64,000 nucleotides of DNA from Promerops cafer. Lineage: Eukaryota; Chordata; Aves; Passeriformes; Nectariniidae. The notes beneath the pieces are model-generated. The model was not told the origin of the DNA and searched no databases. It was given only the letters and a program-made list of their open reading frames with translations. The DNA lies in assembly GCA_013398275.1 (NCBI GenBank), contig VZSE01009986.1:1214794-1278793 (forward strand), in the 5' to 3' direction. Shown here one piece after another: positions 21,871 through 34,760 of this stretch (the stretch's first letter is position 1; each line of letters begins with the position of its first letter). Position numbers and translations under genes: made by a program.

Positions 21871-24800
21871 GCTGCACTAAAGGGTCCCGCTCATGGGCTG
21901 GATGGCATTTCGGGTTTAATCTTCCTGCAGTTAGCTCATCTGTCAGTACGAGTAGCTATTTAAAATGTCCCTTTCTGCTCCCAATCATCCTCAAATATTC
22001 AATTCAACTTGCTGAAGTTTGTAATCCTATTTTCCTTTTTACAAGAAAAGGAAAAGCTGACCTGAAACGTCCTTCCAAAATTTACAAAAATGGGAACAAA
22101 ATTATGGAGGAACTATCTGGTATACCCTGACAAATTCTCAGACTTCCCCTTTGTACCCATGTAACCAGTCAAGAAGACATCTGTGCAGAAAACAGCATAT
22201 TCCACTGAAAAAAACACATCACCCAAACTCCCAGCTTCTGTAAGAACCTCCTGCCAACACCTCAGCTTGGAGACTGAGTGATTTACCATCTACAACCATC
22301 TATAAACAACAATTACTTATTAAGATGAATTCAAGCTTAAATCATATTGTGAAATGTCAAAATCTATCGAAAATATATTTATTAGAAAGGCAAGGGGAAT
22401 TGAGGACAACAGCACAAGACAACAGCGCAGGAGAAATCCCCATGCTGGAATAATCCTTGTGTAAATTCAACTTCCTTTCCAGAGGGCCTCAAAGCAGCAG
22501 GGAAAGGCAACCAGCACAGGAGAGTGGCACAGTGACACACCTGTCCCTGTTTCAGGGGGATAAGGGCCCATAATCTGTCATGAGCTCTGCATCCCCTTTC
22601 ACTCTCCAGTCATAACCTGAAGTGCCCAGCTCAAAGCTACAGAGGGGGCTCCTCTAGAAAAATGCTTTCAATCATTTTAAGTCTCTGCTGTTGCAAATGT
22701 GAGGAAAATGTCCCCATGAGCTACACAGGTTGTCCTGGCTGCAAGGTCAAATCTTGGTGTGTACAGCAGGTTGTGTGATTTCAGTTCAACACTGCAGAGC
22801 AGAACCGTGCTGGGGAAGTTCTTTGTATCCTGTGCAGTCCTTTGGAGCAGCCTGGAAATCTGGAGCATTTCTGCACTGCTCCCCCCTCCTACTAATATTG
22901 GTTCCAATTCTGAACAGGGCAAGAGCTGAATCCTGAAAAAATTTATGTTACCTCCCTGTCTCACTCCTGCTAAACCTGATCCTCATCCTTTCCTTCTGAT
23001 AAACTGGGTAATTTATACATCACCTATACCAGCGGCTCCCAGGCCCAGATACCACCCACCCCAGTAAGCACGAGGTTCCAAATTAAGATGTACGTGACTG
23101 CAAAGAGCCAATTTTATTAGACAAACACTAGGGGAAAAAAAAATCTTCCATCCTCCTCTCATTTGTGAAGCCACACAGGGCAAAGTATTCCCATGCCTAT
23201 TCCTGACAGGGAGCGAGGCTGCCCCGGCACAGGGGCTGCTGCTTTGGGTGAAAAGACTGAATTGAACATGCAGTATTTAAGACAATTAGGTTTTCAAAGA
23301 AACTACACTAAACATTTCTTTCATGTGTAATCAAATTATGTTAAAGCAAACCTCATAATTTAAACCATTCCATTGGTCAGCTCCTATTTGTTTTCCCTGC
23401 ACCCTCATTTTTGCTCCAGATCTGTCACATTACATTAACACCTTTCCTACTCACTGCCTACAGAAATAACAGCCTTCGACATGCCTGCACAATCCATTTG
23501 TCCTGCTCTAATTACTTTTTGACATAGCCTCTTCTGCTGTTATCTTGCCTTTTCTGACCTCTGTCCGTATTAAAGCCATTTAAAACAATCTTTACACTCG
23601 GTATCTATTGTGATGTGTCTTATATGATACTGCTGGAGTATCAGGCAGCGACATTTTGTAAATCAAATATTTAAATCTATGGTAATATGATAATGTACTT
23701 GAGGAGGAAAGCTATGGCATAGGAGTAACAGCTACAACTGGCTGCTCCTAGCATGAGCCCCCAGGACTGCAGCACATTTTCAGGATGAAATTTCTATAGT
23801 CATAAAACTGTTCTACATAAGGAAGCTGCTCAAATATAAATGGGGTCTTCTGTGTACTGAGGAATTTCCCTTGATTTCACAAATGGGGAGGAAAGCAGGA
23901 GAAACTGAGAAAAATGGTCATCCTGCACAAGAGAACCCAAACAACCTCCAGCCAAATTGTGCAGACAGGAAGAGGATCAGGCAGGGTGCACCGACAATGC
24001 AACCCATGACAAATCACACTCTTCTTCAAACCCAGAGAAGAAACCATGAGTCTCTAATCCCAATATCCCTCTGTTTTCATCAAGCCCATTCAAAAACCGT
24101 GCCCTCATTTTCTTTTGTGGTGATTCACAGAAGATGAGCCTCTAATTACCAGCTACTTCCCCAGCTGAAGCAGCGGAGGATCTGCTCTGTGCCAAGTGTT
24201 TGCTTCGGAGTCAAGAACTTTTCCACACGGTGGAACTAATTTTTTGGATATCAAGTTGATCCCGACGTACATATGTCTCACTATACAGTCTAACTACATC
24301 TTTACATGCTATTTTCCACATGATCCAGCCTCGTGCTCACTTAATTGGTATCTAGTCAATATTTTACTCACATTTCAAGAGATTCCTCAAACCTACATTT
24401 GCTCTGGTTCATTTACAGGGTAATTATCCAGTTCACACCAAGTCTGGCCTTCTAGATCCAACCAGTGCAGACGCAGGCACAGCTCTGCTGGGAAAGCACA
24501 GCTCTATACTTTGTCTTCCAGATGACAGCACTATAAAACCGACGGGGGACAAAACCAGAGTCAATTAAAATACATTAAACACAATGCAACAATTCTATGA
24601 TTTGTCATAGAGAGTTTATTCCTTTGAATTCCTCTGACTGTGTCCTCAGGACATTAAATCCCACGAATGCTGCGGAAAGCTCTTCCCACAACACTTCCCT
24701 ATGCTCATTTTTATTTTCCCCTTTCTCTTTCCTGTCAGCAGCCCTGACCACAAGCCTTGGCCTCATTAAGGCATCTGAACAGTGAAGGGACCCGTGGCTG

Positions 24801-27800
24801 CACGGCCAGACCAGTCTGCTGGAAAAGCAGGAGTGTGAGACAACGCTGTGCTGGAGCACAGCGATGGAAAGGATTTTCAGCAATGGTTTTTTCACAGGAC
24901 ATCCAACAGCACGAGCGGCTCGAGCCCACAGGAATTGCCGAAAGAGTGAGGGTTTAGGAGACCAAAAGCAACGGACACCAGGCCTGGAACCAAGGCCATG
25001 GAGAGTCCCAAATGTCATGCCTCGTGCGTGAAGAGGCTCGGAGCCCCTCTGTACAGTGGCACAGAGCAGCATCTCCCCCCAGCCGGGCCGGAGCAGCTGC
25101 GGGCAGAAGCCGGGGCCTTAATTCCCCGTGCAGGAACCTCGTGCCGGAGCAGACCCATGTTAGGACCGTGATTAGTTCTTAACAGATGCCTCTGAATTGC
25201 CCGCCGGAGGAATCCACCTCTCCCCGTGCCTGCCCCGAATTAGGGGGGTTGATTTCCCCTCATTAAGCCTGTCCTGAGCTGCTCTCTGCGGGAACTCGCC
25301 GCAGCTCCCACCGCAGCTCCAGAGGAACACCGGAGCTCCAGGAACCCCCACTACTGCCCCGGTTTTCCCGGCTTTGGGAATGTGAAAATGGCAGATTAGC
25401 TAAACCAAACAGATCCTCCCGGCTGCCGAGGAGCGGCTGCAGCCGAGGCCCCACTCACAGCACGTCTGTGTGTGCAGGACAGACAGACTGACAGACAGAC
25501 AGAGCTGCCCTGCTCTCTGCAGCCTCGCTGGCTGCCGAGCACGGCCATAAATCCTCCCAGCAGCACAGCGGGTTTAGCCCGAGGGATCCCCGCAACGCGA
25601 GGTGCTGCAAGAAATGTGAGAGGGTTTGAGAGGAAACATGTAAGATTCAGATTTGAAATTAAAATGATCTGCCCCAACAACAGCGCCTGGGTTTCTGCAT
25701 TAAATTTTTGACATTCCAATGGCATGATACGTTCATGTTGCTCACCCAAGATAATCCCACGCGTTTTTTTAGAAGTTAAAAATTAAAATCTGCATTAGGG
25801 TTTTTATCATACACCTTGAAAACAAGGCAAATAGAAAAGTCCCAGTGCTCACCACCAGGCATCTTATCAGCAAAACTACGGGGCTCTTTGTGCTGTGTTG
25901 TGATGACTTTGCAGCACACGTACTCCTGAAAACAGCCCCTGCTACTCACAGGAGGCACCCTGGAAGCTCAGATCCACAGATCTCACCGAGAGGTGCCACA
26001 CGGTGTGCCAGAACAGCCCAAATCACACTGAGCAGGTTCCTACACCAAATTTAGCAGACTGCACTTGCACTACATCTGCAGGAGCAAATGTAAGATGTTA
26101 GACAAGGGCCACACCAGGGTTATACACACTCAGTATTTGGTTAAATCAGGAATTAGACTTATGAGTTCTACAGATATGAATGTCACTTAACAAAACAGAA
26201 CATAAATACCCGCAGGGCAGCGACCCTCTTCTTTAAAGCAAAAGACATCCAGCTTTTCCTATGTGAGTCTTGCCAAAGACTAATTACATTATTGCTTGCT
26301 ATTTGTAACAAAACATAAACATTTTTTATGCCCTGAGACAGCAATCACAGAGGAACCCGTACCCTCTCACGTCAGTACACACTATCCTGTAGGATATAAA
26401 GCACTCTGATCTAGTCTCATCCACCCACGAAATTGCCCCAAAGTTTGCTTGCACATATCCTCTGCAAGTCCAGGGAGAAGCTGCTTTCTGCACTGGCAAT
26501 ACAGCGAGCAGGGTGACAGTCTAACATGGTGTCCTGCTGAGATCCAAGAATAGCAATGCCTTAAAAGGCAGCAATGTTGAGATCACAAGGAAAAGAGAAT
26601 TAGGGCACAGCTGTGGAGTTCTGTAGGCTAAAACATAGACTCAATATGTCAGAGAAAATTAAATCACACAGCTACATGTAATTTCTAGTCTCATTTGGAA
26701 CTTTGCTGTAGCTGTGCAGAATTTGTGCTCGGGTCATACATGTGAGTCTCTGTGTTTCTGCACACAGAAATAAAGCACCAAATTAATTTAAAAAGAAAAA
26801 ACAAAGGGATTGTATGCCGCAGTAACACAAACAGCTATGTTTGGAAGGATGTGTACATGCTACTGCAGCTCACACACAGTTCTGTGGGCTGCTCTGGAGG
26901 CCAGACAGCAAAGCCCCAGACCAGCCTGTGACACAGCCTCACCTGCAGCACGAAACAAAGACAAACTGACCTGACAGATGTGAAAAATGCCTGTTTTCCT
27001 GCGGTTGTCAGATAAGTGAAAGGGACCCTTCCTTGAAATTGAAGGTACGAAAAGTGGTAACAAACTTTAGCATAGGCTTTTCCCCTGGAAGATGTTACAT
27101 TTTTCAGAACAGTATGTAGACATAAATTTGCCAGTATTTCTTTATCCTTGAAGCCCAGCACCAGCTTCTCCTCTGAAAGCATTCAATATCCAGTGGAATA
27201 CAGTCCATCACCCTTTGTCAATAGCTACTATTGCAATCTGTGTCCAACTAATGAATTTTTGGGATGCCAGGGTCCGTGCCTGTCAGTGCAAGAGCTGTGC
27301 CTTGAGCCAGGAGCTTGGTGCCTTCCCCAGTGTCTTCCCCCCAGCTCCAGACAGGCCTCTGGAAGGCACCGTGGCAGAGACCAGCACAGAGGGATTTGAT
27401 GGCAAGAACTGTGGATCCCTTGGGAGTCCCTGGATGGAAAGCTGACCTCTAGGCAGAGCAGGAGGGGCTCTCCCAGCCAAAGCTGGACCCACGGAGCAGC
27501 TGAGCAGAGCCTCACCTGTACAAGAGACCAGGCTTTACCTGACCAGCAGACCCAAATTATCTCTTTAAAAGGCTCTGAAGGCCAGGGACAGATAAGAGAG
27601 AAGAAGCAGGAGATAAAGCAGCTGGCAACAAGGGAGCATGACTGATTGGGATGAGGTGTAGATGGCCAGGCTTTCCTAAATCCCTGGTACTTGAGCACTA
27701 CTGTGGAACAGAACAGCAAGAAAACAGAGGCTGGAAGCTGCACGTAATTACAACTGTGTTTAGCTAAGTGTATTTCCTGTGGAGCTCACAGAGCACGGCT

Positions 27801-28104
27801 GCACTTGAAGTTGGTGTGTTGGTATCAGCCATCCTTTGTCCCTAAAGAGGTAAATTATACCTCTGATTTGTATATAAAGTTCAATAGCTGCTAATGGTTA
27901 TGCTCGAGCTGCAGACAGAGCTGTGGACTGACATCTCCAGGAGTCAATTCCTATGAAGGGATAGTACACTAAGAGATTTTACAAAGGGGGAGAGTTCAGC
28001 AGCCAACAGAGAGGGAGAAGTGAAAACAAGCCAGGGAGGGATGTGCAGGGGCAGCCCAGTGAGTGTCTGGCTGGGGGACCAGGCTCGGTGGGACGGGACC
28101 GTCG

Positions 28105-28211
28105 AGCCCTTGGCTGTGTCTGGTGAGTGGCATCCCTGCCCACAGCCATGGGGCTGCAGCCAGATGATCATTAAGGTCCGTTCCCACCCAAGCTGTTCCA
28201 TGATTCTGTGA
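28105..28211 (+). mobile_element. CR1 LINE 3'-end fragment, sense
   Basis: GTGAGTGGCATCCCTGCCCA, then GATGATCATTAAGGTCCGTT, CCCACCC and a terminal TTCCATGATTCTGTGAC match the CR1 3' end with moderate divergence. The left boundary is uncertain. Confidence 0.8.
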
Positions 28212-28689
28212 CCCAGCTCCTGCTGGAGTTCCAGAGCTGTGTGCATGTGGCACTGCTCGGGAGAAGGAGGAATGCACCGCGATAGCCATCGCATGGGAAG
28301 GAGACAGCGCAGGAGTGCCGATGAGCAGGAGGGATGTGCGGATTCAGCCCGCAGCGATGGAGGAGAGAGAGCTCTTCTGGAAGCTGCCGGCACCGGGAAG
28401 GGTTAACGGGGCAGTTCCCGAGCAGAGGCGCCGCACGCAGGGGCACACGTGCACACCACGATCTAATTAACAGAGAAAATGCCAAATGCTGCAGATGAAT
28501 TGCTTTTCCCGAGCACAACTATGTATTACCTACTTTAAGCACAGCCCGGTTCATACATATGCAATGTTCTTCACAAACACCGCACGTGGTGCGGGAAACA
28601 ATCCCGTAAATGAGGATGCAAAAGGAGGTCACTAATTCTCCTGGAATATCTTTGGGAGCAGGCGGAGGGAGCTCCGCACGCGATCCCTG

Positions 28690-28764
28690 CCCATCCCATC
28701 CCATCCCATCCCATCCCATCCCATCCCATCCCATCCCAGCCCAGCCCAGCCCAGCCCAGCCCAG
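28690..28764. repeat. Compound microsatellite (CCCAT)9(CCCAG)6
   Basis: Nine CCCAT units at 28690-28734 pass directly into six CCCAG units at 28735-28764. The same C-rich theme continues less regularly to about 28790. The minus strand has GGG every five bases, so it is G-quadruplex-prone in the NR6A1 sense orientation. Confidence 0.97.
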
Positions 28765-31700
28765 ACCATCCCAGCCCGGCCCAGCCGCAGCCCCGCGGCC
28801 GCTGCCAGCGCCGCTCGCCCTGACCCAGTTTCCCGCAGCATTTCTGCATAGCGACAGAGGTCCGAGCAGGACAAGTGTCACCTCCCAGCCCACGGGATCC
28901 TCCTTTTGCTGCTGCTTCCACTGGATGTGCCCAGCCTTTACACGCAGGCACACACAAGCACGGCATTGCACACAAGTGTAAGCAAACACAGGAAGAGGAG
29001 GAATTAGAACAGCAACAAAAATCCCGTTCTCGTTCACTGAATATCCCTCAGCAGTAGATACAGGGCTCTGATTTGCCACATGAATATCCATCCCATGGAT
29101 CGTCCTTGGGAGAAGCTTAGCAGTTCTGTTCTGGCCAAAGCTCTTTTAAAGGACTTTCTGGCTGGTCTGAGCATTCCTGTTGCCCCGAACCATTCCGGCC
29201 CTTTCACTTCTACCAAAAGGAATCCTATTTATTGAGCCACCCAGAAGATTACAATTCCTTCATTACCCCCAGCCAAAGCTCTGATGCTGTGAGGAAATGC
29301 CTTTTCCCACCCCAAGCCCCGCACACCTCAGGTACTGTCCTATTTCCTACTCCCTCAGTCCCTATGGAATTACAGTGTATTGACTGCAGATATACTGCCA
29401 GTTCTGATGTGATATCCAGCCTTTTTCTTTTTTCATTTTCTTTTTTCCTAGGTGTAGCATCTATATTTCCTCTGTTCTGAAATTTTGTGCTGAAAGTATA
29501 ACAAGCCAAAAATCTCTTCAATGGGAAATTTCACAAACGGAGGATTATGACTTCAGCTCCAGAATAAGCAGCAGGAGCAGATGGAACTCTTCAGAAACAA
29601 TGATTCCATTTTCATGCAAATTTCCTTAGTAGTTAAAAAAAGACGACGAAGAAAAAAACCACCAAGATATCAGAATGGTCTCTAAATGGAAGATTTTTGA
29701 ATGATGCTAAAAGCAAAGGGCTGGTAGCTCTCCAGAGTCTCAAGCATTTTAGTGGCAGCCAGGGTGAAAAAAAAACCATGACAAACTAAACCCAGACTCC
29801 GTCCCCACTCAGAGTCAGGATAAGGGAAAGGGAAAATGGAGTGCATGTGTATTTTAGTTTTTATGATTTTCAACATCCTCGGCTTTGTGCTAATGCACAC
29901 TTCAGAGCTAATTCTTATGCTCTTTAGGAGCACAGGCTTCATTCATGAAGCAGCATGACAAAAATTCTTTATCCACTTGATGACTACAGAAGGTGACAGG
30001 CACCGAGAAGCAGCCAGCCACGGGGACCCTGTCAGAGTGCTAACCTGCAGCGCTCCTCCTCGAGGACAGCGCTCCCCTGATTGCAGGAACACAGGCATGC
30101 ATATTTCATAGCCCCAGCGTGGAAACTGAGCCAATTCTTTTGTTATTAATACTGGCAGCATACCCTAAAAAACAAATAATGCACAGAGTTAGCAGACCCC
30201 ATTTCTGGCTCTTCTACTGACTTCTTACTCAGTTTTGGTCTTGTGCCTTAATTTCCCCCTGTGTTTACTCCCCAAGTAGGAGAATTCGAGCTGCTCCCTC
30301 ACTCTCAGCGTGGTGAGGACAACTGGATTTGCACAGCAGAGCATGGCTGTGCCACACTAGCACCAACCACCCTCCCCTGGTGCCTACAGAACACATGCTC
30401 TCGTAGTAAATGGAATACTTTGGAAGGCCCAGGGAGTTCCACTTTTACAGGCTACTCTTTTAAGCTGAGGTTTCAAAGCCAAGAGGAAACGACACGCACA
30501 GAGGAGCAGGAATGCAGCAGCCCAGTGCTGTTTGTCAGGGGGGAATGTGCAGCCAGGTCCCTCCTGCCACAGCTGCTCCCTGATGCTGCTCCTGATGTTT
30601 CCCAGTGAGGCTTTGTAAGTGCCTGGAAATTCTATCAAACAATTTCTATCTCACTCAGTTTCACATTGATTTTTAAAATTAATTTTATCCTTCCTTTTTC
30701 ATGCAAAAGGGATACAAATTTGGCTTCAAATAAGGCTGCCAAGAGTAAAGGCCTCTGAGCCATGTGTTCAGTACCAAGAATACTTCTGTTTAATCCCATT
30801 CTACCTACACTTATCCCTTTCATCATGTCACTGGCCAAATCTTTTCACTTTGAATTTGCTCTCAAGCTGAATCTCTTTCCTTCCTCATCAAGTTAGATGG
30901 ATTTAAGCAATGACAGCTACCAAAAGGACAGGGCACATACAAAATAACTCCAAAAATGGGCTCAACAAGGTTTATTTTCAATCTCTGCCCTTGCTTACTT
31001 CTTAGCAGAAGGATGTAAAGAAACAATTTCCTCACTTAATCCCTCCTTGACCCAAATTAACTTTTTCCAAACTATTTTCTTAAATAATTTCTTTACAGTC
31101 TTGCCTGAATGAACTTGACAATAGGCACATCTCAGTCTCCTCAGTGAGGAGGGATAAGAAGGTAACCCAGCTGGTCTGACCAGCACAGTGCTACACATTG
31201 GAGTGGTGGAAGAGGGGAGGTTCAGATTAACTCTGGATTTCTCTTTATTTCTTAATAAAGATGACACAGGAGGGAAAAAAGACATGTATCCTTTAAGCCC
31301 CCACTTCTTCACTTGCTGGTCTTTGTGGTATGAAGAGAAATGAGACCCATCTGCCCCAGGTCTCACCTGTCTGGATCAGCACACTGGATCTGACCAAACT
31401 CATGGGAAGTCTTCCTTCCTCCTTCCCCTGTCTTGTCACAGCTTTTCTCCAGGATGGGAACTGCCAGAAAGACTCGAGGATAATCGGGGGAAGCACAAGG
31501 GAGTACCAGCATTGCCTCTCCTTTAGATGCCTCAACGGATCTCCATCGCTTTTTCATTTTGACTTGGGTAAATTCTAAGCAGCAAAATGTAGCACAAAGT
31601 TGATGACAGTACTGCAAAATGGCTCAAAGGCTGAAAACTGGGTCAACCCCCACCTCCTGCCCCCAGCCCCATCACCACTGACAGGGTCCTGCAGGGCCCA

Positions 31701-32965
31701 GCTCCGGCGTGGAGGAACAGCCACGGCACAACGGCCTCGGCTGCAGTGCCCTTGCCTGGGGAACTTGTTCTCCACGGCTGCTCCAGCAGTTCACTTCCCC
31801 ATGGGAAATGATGTTTTCCATAGATTTAGTGAAACACGGTTCTAATTTAGCAATCGCCATGTTCATCCCACTGAGCAGGACCGAGTGTTTTGAGAACAAG
31901 AGCAAAATAATTAGGACGAGCCTCAGAATATTCAAGCGACTCAAACATCTGAAGATCACCTCTGACGTGGGGACAGAAGGAGGCACCTGGAGATTGGCAT
32001 GTGGTTGTGCTTATACACTGTGCCAAAACCCTGCTCCCGTTTCCAGACCCTAACATTTCATATTTGAGGACTTCTACAGTATTTCTGTGAATCTTAAAAT
32101 GGGTTCCATAGCTGTTCAGATTCCTTGTAAAGCCCATATTACCCTCAACGCTCTTATGGATTCATTTTTATTTTTCATAAGTAGGATCAAAGATACCACA
32201 TTTTTCAGTCAGAAGCCCTCCAAAAGCACCATATTTTAACAACTGCATCAACTGTGTTTCAGGAGTGTAACTAAATGACTCAAGAAATGAAAGACTTCTC
32301 AAAAGAGGAGGCAGATAGGAAACGGTCTGGGAAGTGGAGAAGTTACTACAACGGTGATTGTGGGCAGAATGGACAGCAGATACGAGTTATCTCCTTCACA
32401 CTCATGACAGGGAGGTGGGAACCTCTTCATCCACATCAATAGCAGCTGCGTGACAGTGATACGAGCCTGGGTCACCATTAAAGCAGCATGTCAAGCTTTT
32501 TTTTTTTTCTTTTTCTTTCCAAATTGCTTCCTTTTGGATGAGTTCCATGTAACTGTCATTTATTTCCTCATTTCGTTTTCATTTTCTATTTATGCATTCA
32601 TCCAGCCCTTGAGGGGGAATTCTACAGAGATCCGTGTCAAGAATGCCCACAAGGGCCCTCTGACCCACCCCTCCCACTCCTCCGTGTCCCTGCTAACGAC
32701 ATCATGGCACAGCTGAAAAACTCAACGAACCTGACCAGCAAAGGGCAGGAACTGCGTTGCACTGTGGCTCCTTCCCTTCATCCCTCACCTGCAGCTGCCC
32801 CGGCGCACGTGCCCTGTCCCAGGGTGCTGGGGCTGCCAGACCACCAAAGCACAGGAACCCAGAACCAGCATTGGTTCCTGCAGTCGTTACTGAAAGCACT
32901 TTAACAGCAGCAAAACACAGAGAGAGAGAACAGCCGTGCAGTGTCCGAGAATGAGAACCTGTCCT

Positions 32966-33055
32966 ACGGGACAGGATCGTGGGTCAGAAGGGACCTCAGG
33001 AGTCACACAGTCCCAACTCCCCTCCAAGGAGGGTGTCCAGGGCTTTGGTCTCCCC
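32966..33055 (-). mobile_element. Degenerate CR1 3' end, antisense
   Basis: GGGTCAGAAGGGACCTCAGG, AGTCACACAGTCCCAACTCC and AGGAGGGTGTCCAGGGC resemble the reverse complement of a CR1 3' end (GGTTGGAAGGGACCT). Considerably decayed. Confidence 0.5.
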
Positions 33056-33479
33056 CTCTCAAAATGTACTCAGAGAAGAATAAAAGTTACTGACAGTAAC
33101 TGAAAAAAGCAGAGAAAAAAAGGCTAAGAAACCTGGAAAAGAATGAGAAGAGAAAATACAACACAGACATTGACTTCTCCCCACTGCTCAGCCCTGGGTT
33201 CCCTCTGAAAACACTTGACAGAAACAAAGTCACGGCATCTTAGTGCAATTCCAGAGACGTCCCAGTGTCTTGTTTCACTGTCCTAGCACAGGGAAAGGAT
33301 GCAGACGAGCTGTGGGAGCAGCTTTGTCAGTCTCAAAGCACTGAAACTAGCAAGGCAGTGCAGTTCATTCATCATCAGGTGGTCTCATTGAGAACGTGCC
33401 TTTAAAGTGTTTTATTCCGTCCTGCCATACAAACGGCAACGGTTGTTGTCTCACTGTGCTAAAGAATGGAAAGGAAACA

Positions 33480-34760
33480 AACACAAGTGGAAAATCTCGA
33501 CGCTACGGGTGGTTCAGGGCAAGGCTGCCAATGGGGTTTGGAGGGGGCTGTCCTGCCGCTCCAGCGGGGACAGTCCCGAGGTTTTCCAGGAGCCCACAGC
33601 GTTCGTTAGAGGCGCTGGAGCCGCTCGCTGACACCTTTTCGGTGCCTTGAAGCGTGAACACGAAGTGGCCTCGCGCTACTGCCCGGCTCTGCCCGCGCTG
33701 GCGGCGGGGCCGCGCCGTGACCCAGTTTCCCAGTGGCCCAGAACGCCCGGGGATAACCCGAGCGGGGGCTCGGGGGCCGGCGGACCAGNNNNNNNNNNNN
33801 NNNNNNNNNNNNNNNNNNNNNNNNNNNNNNNNNNNNNNNNNNNNNNNNNNNNNNNNNNNNNNNNNNNNNNNNNNNNNNNNNNNNNNNNNNNNNNNNNNNN
33901 NNNNNNNNNNNNNNNNNNNNNNNNNNNNNNNNNNNNNNNNNNNNNNNNNNNNNNNNNNNNNNNNNNNNNNNNNNNNNNNNNNNNNNNNNNNNNNNNNNNN
34001 NNNNNNNNNNNNNNNNNNNNNNNNNNNNNNNNNNNNNNNNNNNNNNNNNNNNNNNNNNNNNNNNNNNNNNNNNNNNNNNNNNNNNNNNNNNNNNNNNNNN
34101 TCGCACTGCGCCCCGACCTGCCGCCAGTTGTTTTTTTTTTTTATTATTTATATTTTATTTTTCCAGTCTCATTTCTGCACGTGCTCCTTTGTTCTCCAAC
34201 AGAAGCGCTTTTTTTTTTTTTTCATATATGTATATATATATATCCGTTAATGTAACGCAGCTGGAGCAGCCGCTCCCCGCCGGTACCGGGGGAGGGGGGA
34301 ACAGGCAGCAGCTCCCCCTTACCCCCCTCCCCGCTTTATTCCCTCCTCCCCCGAAGAAGAAGGAGAAACTCGAGCGATTCCGCAGCGCTGGAAGTTGCTC
34401 GCGGGTCCGGGTCGGTAACCAGACACGCGTGTCGCCCGAGGGCTGGCGGGGAGGAACTGAGCCAGACGGGGACACAAAGGAGGGGGGCAGCCCCAGACAC
34501 GCCGTCCCCGCCCCGCGGCGGCAGCGCCCGGCACCGCCGAGACCCGGGCGGGGACGGCGAGGAGGGAGAGGATGCCCCTGGTCCCCCCTTTTGTCTGGCT
34601 CCGGTGGCACCTGCGGGGGCGAGCGCTCGGCCGCCCCGCCCGCGGACCGTATCGCGACCGGCGACGGATTAGCGACAGTTGTGGTCGGAGAGGGGTGAGA
34701 CAGCCCCGGTCTCGGCGGTTTGGTTCTGTGGCCGTGCAGGGCTCCATTCCATAAGCCTCA
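33480..34760. promoter_or_regulatory. CpG island, probable promoter of the miR-181 host transcript
   Basis: CpG-dense sequence runs from about 33.5 kb through the N gap to about 34.75 kb, interrupted by T-rich and (TA)n tracts at 34130-34245. It is the closest large island upstream of the plus-strand miR-181 exons (about 12 kb), which makes it the natural host-promoter candidate. A bidirectional role for a minus-strand transcript is also possible. No TATA box or start site can be assigned from sequence alone. Confidence 0.45.
33789..34100. other. Assembly gap (312 N) inside CpG island
   Basis: A run of N is flanked by GGGGGCCGGCGGACCAG and TCGCACTGCGCCCCGACC. It falls in the centre of the island proposed as the miR-181 host promoter. 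Confidence 1.

Larger units (their letters stand above)
9775..33480 (-). other. Large NR6A1 5' intron, left part
   Basis: Apart from the CpG patches, the alternative exon candidate, CR1 copies and simple repeats listed separately, I see no gene. AT-rich low-repeat stretches at about 20.0-20.1 and 23.2-24.4 kb look like possible conserved non-coding DNA, but conservation cannot be judged from one sequence. The longest ORF (20118-20849, plus, 243 codons) has no recognisable domain. Confidence 0.7.

Noticed and set aside
34155..34747. Long minus-strand ORFs in the CpG island ending beside a GTAAGG
   Set aside because: Composition follows the CpG island (Arg, Pro, Gly). They do not resemble the NR6A1 N-terminus, and the donor context is only a G-run.
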